Position numbers and translations under genes: made by a program
Shown here: piece by piece, positions 24,336 through 37,300 of the stretch
Layout of the letters: each line of letters begins with the position of its first letter
Position numbering within the stretch: position 1 is the first letter of the stretch
Assembly: GCA_003313425.1 (NCBI GenBank)
Contig: NHZP01000048.1
Coordinates: 301,323-365,322 of the forward strand
Reading direction: 5' to 3'
Source of the DNA: Pseudopyrenochaeta lycopersici
Lineage: Eukaryota; Ascomycota; Dothideomycetes; Pleosporales; Pseudopyrenochaetaceae
Length of the DNA stretch: 64,000 nt
Notes under the pieces: generated by a model
Told to the model about the DNA's origin: nothing
Databases searched by the model: none
Seen by the model: the letters and a program-made list of their open reading frames with translations, nothing else

Positions 24336-25109
24336 TTAGGTCTCATTCAACACCTGCCAAGGCTGCTCCTCTCCGTTTCTATGATGAAACCTTCCCATAC
24401 TTTCTAGTCCCTTGCCGCTGAACACCCACCAAAGATCACTGGCCGAAACCTCTGGTTTCACTGTGCCTGACATGTCGTGTCTCTCAGACTTCCACCTCCA
24501 ATCCATATTGGACTTCACGATTCACGGATGCAGTAAATTGACCAGTACATTTTTTTTTTTCGTTTATGTGCACGACAATGCTCTTGAACAGCGCATTTAC
24601 AGCAGCTTTGAAAGCGTTGTAGAATCTCAAGCCACCAGGAATTTTGGCTCCCAATCGAACCAACACGCAAGCTCATGACAGCAGCGCGGGGATGTGGGGA
24701 GCGAAAAAAAATTACGCAGCTGAGTGTAAGTGAGCAAGAGCGGGCTAAAGGCATCGACTACAAAGATTCTCTGGAATTTGGGTATGTTGACCATTCTATA
24801 GTGTTGGACACGAACAGATACATTACGCCGGCGGCGTTGAGAAGCAGGTCAATTCCCTGCTCGCCGGCCTGCTGTTTGCGGCTTTGAATGATTCCAGGCA
24901 ACGAAACGTCAAATTTCATGCTCTTGCATCCGAGGCTAGTGATTGGGATACTGATCCAAATGTCCACTGCTATGAAATTTTGGCGCTAGATAGACTTCGG
25001 TAACGATACCGTGATTGATCGGACAGGGTGTTGATGGCTCTTCGACTAAGACCTGAGCAAGCGCATTCCGGATGCCAGATTTGGCACCTGTGATGACAAT
25101 TGACGGCAT
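24336..25109 (-). pseudogene. Decayed short-chain dehydrogenase/reductase gene
   Basis: Pieces of one SDR appear in order on the minus strand but in different frames. They are: the start with M-P-S-I-V-I-T-G-A-K-S-G-I (nucleotide motif TGxxxGIG, here with Arg replacing the last Gly), at 25109; L-G-C-K-S-M-K-F-D-V-S-L-P with L-L-L-N-A-A-G-V-M near 24760-24930; R-V-G-S-I-G followed by G-G-L-R-F-Y-N-A-F-K-A-A-V-N-A-L-F-K-S near 24560-24680, where the catalytic Y-x3-K is retained as Y-N-A-F-K; and a C-terminal G-K-G-L-E-S-M-G-R-F-x-x-R near 24340-24440. Frameshifts and stops separate the parts and no intron signals rescue them. The coding potential has been lost. Confidence 0.85.
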
Positions 25110-26419
25110 GCTTACGTTAATTTGAGGGTCCCTATGTTTTATTTGGTCTAGGCGAACATATTCTGGTAAAGTGTGTTGAAGCATCAGGGTGTGCTGCTGG
25201 ATACCGCGGCCTCACCATTTATGACGTCCCTCACTTGTTTAGACCGATTGGACGCCCTTCCAGGTTCAAAAAAGGCGGATCATCTTCAACATAATCCCAT
25301 TAATAATAATCCAAAATAGTATATGCAACAGCATGTCGAAACTGCGTCTCAGAAAAAGGGTTAGCGATACCCATGCGCTCTACTCTGTTTCGGTCAGCGT
25401 ATCGAGGTTGGCGGTGTATCAATCGCTCCAAAGTATAAGTAGACGTTTCTAAACTACTGCGTTACCCTACCGTAAAAAGACGCAATGGTAAAGTCAACCT
25501 TATTTAATTCGAATTATAGAGTGTTCAAGTTTTGACTTGCATAGGCCATTAAACGGCCCGAAAAACATTATACATCTGCCCAGCATGCGTCACAAATGCC
25601 ATCTAACTGTGCTCGGCTTCCAAAGACCGAATAAGATTATCAACCTCGAGCGAGCAATGTACCTTGTGTTTGGGTCTCTGGGAAGCTGATCCCCGCTTCC
25701 GCAAATGCCTTGCGAGCTGCGTAACACTGTCTTTTTGCATGCTGTTGGACATGAACAGAACCATCATAATGCTTACAGCGCCCTGGTAGGCTTTGGTAAA
25801 ACATGCTTACCAAATCAGGTACTTTTTGGGCCAATTCGCTTATTTATATGCATGAAAGCTTCGACAAAGAATGCAAAGAAGGGTGGTACGTAGATCGTTC
25901 CATGTACAAACAGCATCCACCAGGATATCCCTAAGTTACACGCAATGTCTACGCAGGGGCCTAAGGCTATCTGAATGAAATATATATGATTCGGGGAGCA
26001 TATGCTCAAACTTTTGGTCAGATTAGCAGCCGGGGCTTGTTGTGGCGCCTATCGTGAGGTCATTCGTTGTAAAGCTGCGTGCCTTATCCTATGGGAGTGC
26101 CAAATCCAATTTGAAGTTTCATGTCTTTACGCCAGCGTTCAGATTTGCTTCCCTTTGACAAATTACCGCTCCTTCGTTCATAGAAGACGAAAAGATTCCT
26201 TGGTTGTCAAGCGCAAGCTGTGGATTTGTGCACATTCCAAAACGTGTCCAAAGATGCACAAATTTGATGCTTCCTTAAACCCGTCGCGAATCCGAAGATT
26301 ATGAAAAGTCCGGTTTCATAAATTCGTCATTTTGTTCAACGGTTGCATTTAATCGTTGCCTGTGAAGTCTCAATTACGCCAAGTATCTCAATATCATTAA
26401 TCACACCCATTAACTCGAC
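25110..26419. other. Intergenic, no supported gene
   Basis: Only short frames on either strand with no domain signature. Moderately AT-rich. Confidence 0.55.
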
Positions 26420-26958
26420 TTACCCCGCCACCTCGTCTTTCAGCCAATTATGGTCCGCAAAGTACTTTCTCATCAACTTATTTTTGTTCCGAATGGTCTT
26501 GCTATAGATCTTGCATATTCGTCCCGTCGAATCAACTAGAAACGCGACCCAAATATTCTTCACGACCATAGCATCCGTAGGACCAACCATGACCGCTATG
26601 TCATCCCTCATATTTCCCCATGAATTCGATAACGTGTATAGTGGTCTCTTTTTTCAGTGTTTGAGAGCCTATATATGCCGTCGAGGTCGCTAGATCCCAG
26701 CAGGTTAATGCACCATTGAACATGCGATCCAACCATTTTAGCAATGCACCGCTGAAATCGGGTTGTTTTTGCTCGCCATTGAGCTCGATCTTGAAGAATT
26801 CCTTTATAATCGGGGCTTTTCGCAACATGGATACGTGTGTATCTGTTGTGACAGTGGTGGCTATGCTGTCTGAAGAACGTTGAGGTTGTGATCCGTGGGC
26901 GGCCAGATGACCCAAGTGGCTGAGCCTGAAGGAAGGGTGTTGGTTGTGCTACCGTCAT
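26420..26958 (-). pseudogene. Possible small gene or remnant, unknown product
   Basis: Three overlapping minus-strand frames (start at 26958, middle frame 26915-26601, last frame 26611-26420) read like consecutive parts of one protein. The middle part contains L-R-K-A-P-I-I-K-E-F-F-K-I-E-L and A-L-L-K-W-L-D-R-M-F-N-G-A-L; the last contains V-V-K-N-I-W-V-A-F-L-V-D-S-T-G-R-I. Joining them needs frame changes with no convincing GT-AG intron at the second junction, so decay by indels is likelier than splicing. The size and style are loosely like NTF2-fold proteins, but I do not claim the family. Confidence 0.3.
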
Positions 26959-29528
26959 TGCTGTGCTTTAGTGGTACTAAATTTTATAAAAAAAAATAAT
27001 GGTAAATGATTTGATAAATGTTAAATGTTAATGAAAATTGTTGTATAGCAATAAAATCCCGTAAAATTTGTAAGTTAGCTGAGCATCCCGAGGAAGGATA
27101 GAACAAGCCATCCGAGAATCGTGCAGCAAAGTTTCTGGTTCCATGAGCTGCTCCCGGCGCATAGTCTACAGGGTTTTACTTTGGAAGCTTATGGAACGGG
27201 TTGCGACTTTTGAACTCTCGCAGAGGTTATCAAGATTGCCAAGATTATTGGGAATGTCAATCCTAGCATCTCTCCTGCTTTCGTCCATTGAATCTTCTGC
27301 GATCTCATATGGTGGATGGTAGACGGGTCAACTACCAAAATACTCATGGAGTCTCTGGCGAATCGCGCAGACTTATCTCTCGCAGTTCCTTAATCGACGG
27401 TAATTTGTTGGTGCCGAAAGGTGAAGTTTTCCTACCGAGCTGAGGAAAGTCGGCCTCTGAAGAGCCAAATCATTTCTTGGTGATGGAGGCTGGTTTGTTT
27501 CGGTAGGGGTCGATTTTCTCCGTTGTCGATAAGAGAGGTCAAGGAAGTTGCGTGGTCTGAGCCAGATAGTCTCAATATAGTACGTACTACGGACAACGCC
27601 GTCGTCGTGAAGTTGATCAGTCGTATTTGAGGTGTCGTAATACGATCGACGGCAGTTGACGCTGAGTGGAAAGTCGAGGATAAATAAAGTCCTGGGAGAA
27701 CGGTGGGGACGAGAAGGGCCGCTGCAGGGGCCTTAGCGCCCAGTCGACATGCTACCGACCCCGAGTAGGTGAAGTAGATTTGAGCTCCACTGTGTATCGA
27801 TATGGGTAAAAGCAGGCGGGTTCTCGAGGACGGCGGCCAAACATCGCGGCCAATGAAGGCACACTGGGGCAGGTTGCGTGCAGGGTAAGTCAGGCGAATC
27901 CAGAGCTAGGTAATCTTCAATGCTCCATGATTTTATTTACAGATTTAATACGACCGATATGTACCGGTCATAACTTAAGCCGTACAAGTGTTTATGTGAA
28001 TCAGGCCAGAAACAGGTAGCATTCATTTCCATGTTGCACCAGTCCATATGTGTACTAGAATGATTCACCAGCCAGGTTGACAGATCCTGGGAGGTTCTGG
28101 CAAACCTTACAGGCCAATTCTCACTCTGTGAGATATTTACCACCCTTATACAGAAAAAAAGTACTCTCCGAAGCACTCTGTTCGTGCGATTAGAGAATAT
28201 TCGTAACATAGCTATCGTAGTAAAATTAACGTATCCGTCCGTTTTAGAATTTTTTTTATTCAGCCATGCTCTGATCAAATTCCTTTCCGCATGGGACGTG
28301 ATCATGAGCTTCGTGATTAAATGAAAGGAGGGCGAATTTTATGGTATATTTGTTTGCATGTGTGCTACGAGTGCCGGTGGAACAAGGCTAACTTATTCAT
28401 TAGAACCGATGCGAATGACTAATAGTCCCTTGTTTCAATCGGAGATGAATAGCAATCGCGGATACGGCGCAGGAGAACTGTATTGCCCACAGCAAGAAGC
28501 TGTGCAATGTGACACAAGATCTATTGCGTGTGGGTGAATTAAACATTTGAGAAGGTGAACCCGAACTAGTGTAATATTGTTCCAATTATCTGATCTGGGA
28601 AGAAGGCGTAGTAGAGCTGCTGCCATAGAGACTGTTTTGGTCGTCATCGATCATGAGTGGGTATTGTTGGGGCATGGCCACCTAGACATAGTAAGTCGCA
28701 ATTTTTACATGATATATACCGATGGAAAGGAATAGAAGACATACTCATGAGGGTTCAGATGAAAGTGCATGTCTTTGTGGAACCTTTCGTGCGGGTCACA
28801 CCATTTATGGTGGCCTTACCTGCACTACTGAAACCCTCCATAAAAGTTACAATAGATTCATGAAGAGTTATATACCTACTTGGTTCTTTTGCTCATACAT
28901 CCCAAAATTTTATAATGCAATCCCAAAAGGCCATGCCATACAGAGATCAAACAGACCTTTCTAGCCCACGAACAAGCCGTAATCTCTACCAATTCAAGTT
29001 ATTTTTTCCTAGCATGAAGCTTGAAGCCTCAATCAGCAAATACGAATGGCATTGGGCTTGCAGAAACCACAAAATATCACATAGGTGTTAAGAGTGGCGC
29101 ATAAAGCTCCATCAAAAAAAGCTCATTCTAATTATCTACTGACCTAATCCTGCTACCAAATAATGGAGCGCAAAACGAAACAACACCATATTGTTTTGGG
29201 CCCAGAAAAGACATGGGCCTGCACTCCCAGACTTTAACTGCAAAATGTCCATAAAAGGCGGAGACCCTTGTTGTTCCACCAAAATCATCGAGCACTCGTG
29301 ACGATCGAAATCCATCCCCAACCATCATCCCGATTTCATACTCATACAAAGAAGCGAATCATCATCTGATACCGCGCTCAAATGCAGAGCATTCATCTTG
29401 AACCACACAAGCCAGGCATATGGTACCTTCCCCGAGCGCCTGCAATGCAAACTGTGTCGTGAATTATGTAAATGTGAGGAACCGCAATCGTAAGGTACAG
29501 GCCGAGAGAGACCGATGGACAATAGCAT
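26959..29528. other. Intergenic with a less AT-rich remnant segment
   Basis: Between about 27160 and 27900 base composition is visibly more GC-rich than its surroundings. A minus-strand frame of about 40 codons there (ending near 27350) contains D-F-P-Q-L-G-R-K and L-P-S-I-K-E-L-R-E-I-S and looks protein-like but isolated. The rest, including the 122-codon minus frame at 27937-28305, shows nothing recognisable. The right end is the 3' flank of the HECT ligase gene. Confidence 0.4.
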
Positions 29529-32500
29529 TCATGCGAAGCCGAAATACTCGCCACCAGCCGTCATGGCCGTGTAGAGTGCCTTACGGAGGTCCTCGTATGA
29601 TTCGTATTCGGGTAGATCAAGCTCTATAACTATGTCAGCACAACAGAAAATTACCGGGAAGAGGTCAATAACTTACGGTTGAAGCAGGTATGACTGCTTG
29701 GCAAACGATCCTTGCTGCCATAATCGCGATGGATATTGAATTTCGAAAAGCCATTCATGCCCTCAAGCTCCTTGAATCCATTGAGCGGCACCTTACTCGT
29801 ACCAGTGACGAATTGGAGTAATTTCGCCTGCTCTTCCTTTTCAAAGGTGCGAACAGCGCGCCAGAACCACTGAATCTGAGGGGACGCAGCGGTGTAGTTG
29901 TGATACTCAGTGTTGTTCTTCCAGTCATCGACGTTGATGTCTGGAAGGCCAGAGATAAGAAGTTCAAGTTCTTGTTCACTAAAGATGGAGACAAGTTCTG
30001 CTGGAACGATGTCATGGAAACCCTTGAGGAAGTGCTCGAGCTGCTCTTGTACAGCACCTGTAAGGCGGTGCTCGGTGATGAGGCGGATGTACTCGTGCTT
30101 GTTGTCCTCCGTCACGGGGATGTTTTGGCCGTTCTCTATAAGGTCAACAACCTGCATCTCGCCGAAAGCTTCAACTTCGACGGAAAAAGTCTCAGTGATG
30201 ATATCGGTGATATCATTGTGTAGCATCCATTCCAGTGACTTGTAATATTCCAAGTCAAGCGTCTCCATGTCTTTGAGGTTCACTTGTTTGCTCATAATTT
30301 GTTTGTAGACTGCACGACTGAAATGGCAATCAAGAACGCGGCCTTCATAAAGCGCCTTACCAATTATGCGACCAATGAACTTGAAGAACATCAGATGCTC
30401 TGGGTTGATGGAACTCAGTCGATTTGGGTGAAAGGTTGTGCGATCTGACGCGACAGGTACGAACAATGCGTAATCAGCGTTGAACATTTGGCGAGAAATG
30501 ACCTGGAACCACTCGCGCGTAACACCGCCAGCATCTACACCCTCTTCGCCATGGAATCTGATGCTTAGTTTACCAAACTTCATTTCATCTGCAGACTTGA
30601 AGTACAGCGATTTGAAGGAATCCAGAAAGACTTGGTCACGCCGTACGGAGAGCTGAAGAGGTGGGTGCGGCTGGCGATCGCCGCCTCTGGAATGGAGTTT
30701 GCGATTGAAGTAGTTGCGCTTATTGTCGAACTCTAAGACCTTTGAATTCTTTACCAGCAATGAAAACGTACCGCTCATAAGCTTTGGATTTTGGCGAACG
30801 AGGTCGTTTAAGATCTTACGATGGTCTTCAGTAAAATTGAAAAACAGGTCCTCCATCTTGCCCTCTGGCGGTGGGCTCGAGAGAGCAAATTCCTTCGGCA
30901 GCATTTTAGATAATGGCAGCTCCTTTAGCGTGGTGTTCTTGCATACGACCATGAGAGATTCGATGAGTGGGAGCAAGGTAGTAGCAATGTTGAGCATGTT
31001 GCCACGCTGACGAATAACAGTAAGACAATCGCTAAGTTTGTTCCACAATGGGGCAAATGCGGAATTTTCGTATAGTGTAAGAAGAATATCTTCTTTCTGG
31101 GCAGGCTCGAGCGCTTCTGCAGTAGATTCTGCCTTGTCTTTGCTGTCCCGGGAAGGATCAAAGAGGTAATCAAGCGCAGTGAGAGCTCTAAGCAGCTTCG
31201 TCTGGTCTGAACTCGCAGGAGAGAACTTGGCGAGCGCGATACCCTGCACATCGGTAGGTGAATCAGCTTTTGACACCTGGGCGGTCAAGCTAGCAAGATC
31301 CTGAAGTGTTGACCTCGCGAGCTCTTTGGCAATACCAAGCAACTCTTGGCCGAATACTTCTTTGGCTCCAGGAATGGGCGACAGGTTGCTGATGACCGAA
31401 AGCGTTTCTTGGAAGACCTTACTATTGCATTCTCGGGCAGCCAATATTTTGGCCACAAGACGAAGGTTGACCTCAGGGATATCAGGAGGTGTAAGAGATT
31501 TATGCTTCTTGAGTTTGTCGTCTTCGATCTTGGATTCCTCGGCCTTCGTAAAGCTGGCGCTGGCCTCGGTTGTAGTTGTGCCTGCCCGAGTAGATGGTTC
31601 AGGAGCAGCCCCCATCTCTGTATCTTCATCCGATGCGGTGGCATTCGCATGAGCCCGCGTCAGTTCACTTGTAGGTGTTGCGTTTTCAGCAGTCTGAGCC
31701 TCTGTAGGAGCCTGGCTTTCTTTCTCCGCCTCTTCCGCGGCCCTCTCTTTCTCTTTCTTTAAGGTCTGTAATGGCGCTGTTATGACGCGTAGCAACTGGG
31801 TCAACTGCTCCATAATTGATGAGCTCTCAACGATGAGCTTGCGGTCTAGCAAAGTCAGAAGAGCATTTACGGGGTATCTAGTCGCCTTGCTCTCCTTCGC
31901 TTTGCCTTTGCGATTGGTGCGGTTCTTGAAACCGACTCCAGTCTCATGCTCTGTCAGAAAGAAAGACCATACAGCGGGGTTCTTCTCTGTCAGTTGAGTG
32001 AGTGTGTTGAGACATTGCTGAACAACCATAAGTGGGGAGACATCCGGATTGATAGTCAACGCGCCGTTCTTGCGCGACATTTTTGGAGTCTTGTCTGCCG
32101 GCTGTTGAGGTTGCTTCGCACGAATTGACAGCTGAGCAAAGCTTCGCTCAACCGCATTGACATCAGCACTGCCGTCCTGAAGGATGGAAAGCAGGATACT
32201 GATGACTTCAGCGCGGTTCTGACGGTTTTCGCAAACATATCGAAGAATCGAGCTGAGGCTAGCTTTCGCGCTGCCCTGTTGTGGAATGAACATGAGTCTT
32301 AGCAGAGTTGCTACACCGGCCTTATCAAGCATCTGGACGCAGGGGCGTGCCTTCTTTTTTTGCGTTGAGTCGTCTTGCTGACCGCGACGATCTCCTCTCC
32401 TATAACTATAGTCGTTGAATTGATTTAGCCGGCGATCACCACCATATGCTCGAGCCTCCGCAGATATCTCGGGTGGCAGTTGTCGCAAAGTGTCTTCGTC

Positions 32501-34300
32501 GGTGTCCATGAGTACCGCTGCTCTTAGTGACGGATCCAAGGATGCGAGGAAGCTAGCAGCATCCATATCTTCTGCTTGCGGAACGATGCCGCTTTGGTTT
32601 CGGCGCCTGTTTTCGTCGCGTTCTCTACGTCGGCGCTCCTGTGCTTCTTGGGCGAGTAACTCCTCACGGATCTCGGGTGGCAGTGCTGCCAAGAATTCTT
32701 CATTGATATCAGTGGGTTGATCTCCTGAATGAGCAACTATCTGTGCTTCTTGCGAAGTCGATTGTTGCTGTTGCTGTTGTTCTTGTTGTTGGACTCGTTG
32801 CTCTTGTCTACGTTCAGCGACCTGCTGCATGAGCACCTCTTCGCGCAATTCTTCTGGTAGAGCGTCCAAATACTCAGTATCGATACCCAAATCCGTGATA
32901 TCATACTCGCGACCCCTAATGATAGTCATGATTCGAGGCACAGTTGGTTGTGCAGGTGCTTCAGCAGCTCGCTCTACTTGGGGCTGACTTGCTTGAATGC
33001 CTTCCATAGCTTGTCCTTCAAGTGTGGTATTAGGCTGTTCGGTCGCATTGTTCTCTGTGTTCTGTTCCCCAGCTCGATTGGCAGCCTGAAGAGCTTCTTC
33101 GGCTTCCCGTTCCTGTCTTTCCCGGACCTCCTTCTCCTTAGCTTCCCGCTCCTCCCGCTCTTTCTGTTCTTTCTTTTCCTGTTCTTCTTTGAGTTTACGA
33201 GCAGCCTCAGCATCCCGTTCCTCTTGTCGCCTCTTGGCTGCGTCCATTGCCGGCGGTACCATGAGCTTGAGAATTGAGTTTATGACTCGCTGACTCTTCT
33301 CGATTGCATTGGGGCCATAGAGGATCCGAGCTTCCTCTTGCCAGCGCTGGCTAGTATATGCTTTCAGGAAAATCACTGCAGAGTGTGGGTCCTCGCGGGC
33401 GGAGCGAGACATGTGAGACTCTCGAGCGCGGGCCATCTCGCGGCGAAAACCCGAATCGAATGGCGGAGGAAGACCAAGTGGAAGGTTGTTGAAAGACAGG
33501 TGTAGCGCACCGCCGTGTTGATGCAGCGTTGTACCACTGCCTGAGCTCATAGCGTTCAACAGATTGCTGATGAATGAGACAGGGCTATCAGCATTGAAGA
33601 CTCGAGGCCCGCGTCCTTCGATAGCGTGCACCCAGTCGCTCATGCCCTCGTTTCTAACAGTGCCATCGCGACCTGCAGAACGGCCACCTCGCTGTAGCAA
33701 AGGGTTAATACCATCGTCAGTGACTCGAGGCCCAGTTCCTGGGCGATGCGATCGATAAGCAGGGACAAGAATTCTGTCACCTGGTCCGGCAGGGAACATC
33801 CATGGGCTGAGACGGTGGGTATGACGGACAGCTGGAGGCGCTGGATCTTCCCAGCCGCCGCCCCAACCTAAATCAGGTAGGCCCTCCTCATCCTCGTCGA
33901 TACCAGGATCGTAATGAATATCCTCATCATAGTCCTCTTCTTCGTCATCTTCATCTGGACATGTTACTATAGTCAGACACGATTGTGGAGTCGCAAACAT
34001 ACCCTCTTCTGCCATCTCATCATCCAAAAAGTCTTCAAGGTCGCCACCTTGACGGATCTGCTCCAGCAGCTGCTGTGGAGGATCAAGAACGAAGCCAAGA
34101 GCACCAGGAGGCATGTTTGTCTCGCCATTGATGCCACCAGGGAAATCGTCTTGATCGTCACTCCAATCATCCTCATGATCGTCAGCTAGGCTCGCATTCT
34201 CGTCGTCGCCAGTAACCTCTTCCAGCTCTTCCAGTGCATTCATAACATCCTCACCATCCATCTCATCATCATCGCCGTCCTCTTCCATGTCATCATTGTC

Positions 34301-34335
<35 letters not shown>

Positions 34336-37300
34336 CATCCTCGTCTTCAGAGTCATCTTCAGAACCCAATCCCTCGACATCATCATCTAACTCAATTTCG
34401 ACATCGACATCGCCAGGAAGCCCTTCGATTGGGCCCATGCCATCAATATCCATCTCTAAAATTTCATCGTCTTCGTCCGAAACGACGTCATCGTCACCAA
34501 TGTCGGCTTCATCGTACTCCATATCGTCCGCGTATGGATCGTCATACATGATTTCTTCGCCATCTTCGTCTTCTGATTCGTCCTCTGACTCGGACTCATG
34601 TGGTGGTTCAAACATGCCAAGAGTAGAGTTACGGAATAGGTCTGGAGTTTCCTCACGCGTATTTTCTAACAAGTCATCGTCAGACGCTGTGGAAATCTCG
34701 TACTCGTCCACTGAGTCTGGTGTTGACGAAGTATCATAGTGCATGCTCAGATCCATAGCCACGTAGCACAACCACTTCAACGGCTTTAGGATATACTTGA
34801 CAACACGTTTTGCGTTGGGAAAGTTGAGGTCAATGTCCGAAATGGCTGTCGTGAGAATAGTGACGAAGTTCTTTTCATACATGATCTTAGCCATCTGCTT
34901 GAGATTTGGTGTCAAGTCCGCATTTTGGGTGAGCATTTCACCGTTGGGCCGCTGTGAAACCATCCTAGAAAAGATATCCGCAATACTCAACAGGCGGGAA
35001 TATTTCATGTCGAGCGACTCATCTGAGACATTAGCATCCTTGAAAGCTTTCAAAGCATGCTCAAGCACGAATTTGCGTACGAAGAGCAGGTCTGCCTCTG
35101 TTTCGGCGTATGGCGACAGCTGTGGTCCATCGGTCTTAGGAATAGCATATTCACCCGTTTTATGGCACAACGACACGATAACATCAATCGCGCAATTCGA
35201 TGTCGAAAGCTTCTTCTTGAAAGCCAGATCACCCTCGTGATTTAAACTGCCAATCGGGACCAGATTGCTGAGAAGGTAATTCAATACGCCAGATCGGGGT
35301 TTGGATGGCGTCAATGTGTATGGATCTGCTTTCCTTGAGAAGTTGATGAATTCGATCTTTGTCCGATTGTAGCATTGCAGGAGCTCCGCGAGACATTTGA
35401 GTATAAAGCAGCGATAGATATAGATTGGGTGCGCGTCAGCCTTGAAAACTGTTTTATCATGTTTGGTCGACTCTTGAGGTGGGGGAGGAAGCGTTGTAGG
35501 AGAGTCAGGAACAGACTTTGAAGCTTCTTGACCCTCTGGTGCGAGGTCTATAGTTTTAGGAGATTCTTGCTTGTCCTCGATCTCCTTGTAAGCTAATAGC
35601 TCGCAAAGGAGGTAGTGAATGACTCCGTCCGGGTTCTCGACAACGGGTACCTTCAAATCGGCAGTTTTGGTTCGCTCAATGACTGGTTGTTTCCGCGCTT
35701 CGCTCGATTCCTTCGGTCGGTCTTCTTCAGCGATTGTGTCCGACGGCCCTGCATCATCCGTTGATTCTGTTCCGGATGGCTCATTCTTTTTGAGAATGAG
35801 CGTCTGTGGTCGTTGATTCGGGTCGAAACGGGCCAGCTGTAGCTTTTCATTGGTCACTTCCACAAAGACTTCGGGAGCTCGGATAGCGAGCGCATACATA
35901 TGGCGGGTATAGCCCGTTGTGTCTGTTTGCCTTCGATCGCGAGACTCGAACATTTGTTGAATCTCAGTGCGCATGATCTGTCGGATCATCGCCTCATCTT
36001 CAATCATATGGCGGAGAACGACCATGAAAGCGCTTCGGAGGCCTTCATTGGTGATTCCGGCAAGCTGTTTGACCATCAGAAACAACCGTTGGATATTTCG
36101 CTTCTCTGCGAGGCGTACAGCGATCTTGCGTGTGCGTGTGAGCATCACTAATACACGTGTCACCGAGAGAGCAAGCGATTCATCCTTGCTTATCCGCGGT
36201 AACATTTCCATAATAGCATCAAAAAGCTGGTTCTTCTCATCCGCAGCCACTACCGCCTCTGGCAACTGGTCTACTGAAATCTCTTCTCGCGAGTCTTCTG
36301 TGGGTGGAGTCCACTGAATCTGCTGTGGGAGCTGGTCTTCGGCCAGTAATCGCTCAATGATTAGGAGGACCTGTCCAATCCAAGGTGACGAGTCATCAGG
36401 AGAATGATCTGGGAATATCTTGATAAAGCCCAAAAGCGTCGCAAAATTGTCTTTCATCTCCTCCACGATTACGTCGTAGAAGTCCTTCTCTTGCATCACT
36501 AACGCTAGGAGGTGTGCAGACGCCGCAATCTTTTTGCCTTGCGAGCGGAAGTCGTCTTCACTCTGCAAAGAAATGAGAGACTGAACCAGAGTGGTACCAA
36601 TCTCCATGCGCATAGCGCTAGGCTCGGGTCCCTTCGAAACTGCGGCCGAGATAAGATCTGCCAACTCAAATGTGACATCCTCATGGGAGTTGAGGATATC
36701 AAGGGAGCGATCAACTAAATTCTGACGAAGGTTAGACCGCTCTTGGTCCAACTGTTCCAACGAAATGAGTTCAGTATTATTGCCAGCGCCCATCCTTTTC
36801 TGATACGCCAGGGCATCAAGCGGTGTGGGTACTGGTTGCATGGGCTGAGCGTAAGGCACGGGAGTATCTGATGCAGGCTCATCTATCCCTTCCGTGTTAT
36901 CTGCATCCTCCATCTCAATGGAATGTGTCTCTGGGGATTCGGATTCCTCCTCGTCATGAGTAACATCACCTGATGCGGCGCTGGCATGATCTGTAGCCTC
37001 AGGCACAACCACGTCTGCCCGGCTTGGCGATGCAGATGGTGGGCCGCGTGCTTCAATCTCGTATTGTGGTATCGGATTTCTCGAAGCAAGCGTACGACCT
37101 TGATTCTGGCAGTATTCCCGAGCCATGTTAAAGTTGTCACAGCATCGATAAAGTGCTTCCTCAGCAAGGCTCTCAGCATACCCAGCTTCGTTTAAACGTT
37201 GCATATGATCGCCATTCCGAGGTGTCCAAGGTTTGATGATGGGTTTGCTGCGCGTTGGGATCTTATCAGCACTTTTGTATGCTCCATGTTCGCCATCGCA

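Noticed and set aside
27937..28305. 122-codon minus-strand frame
   Set aside because: No recognisable motif, and isolated from splice or promoter signals.
34287..34739. 150-codon Ser-rich plus-strand frame
   Set aside because: It is the reverse reading of the Asp/Glu-coding microsatellite region of the HECT ligase; no independent signals.
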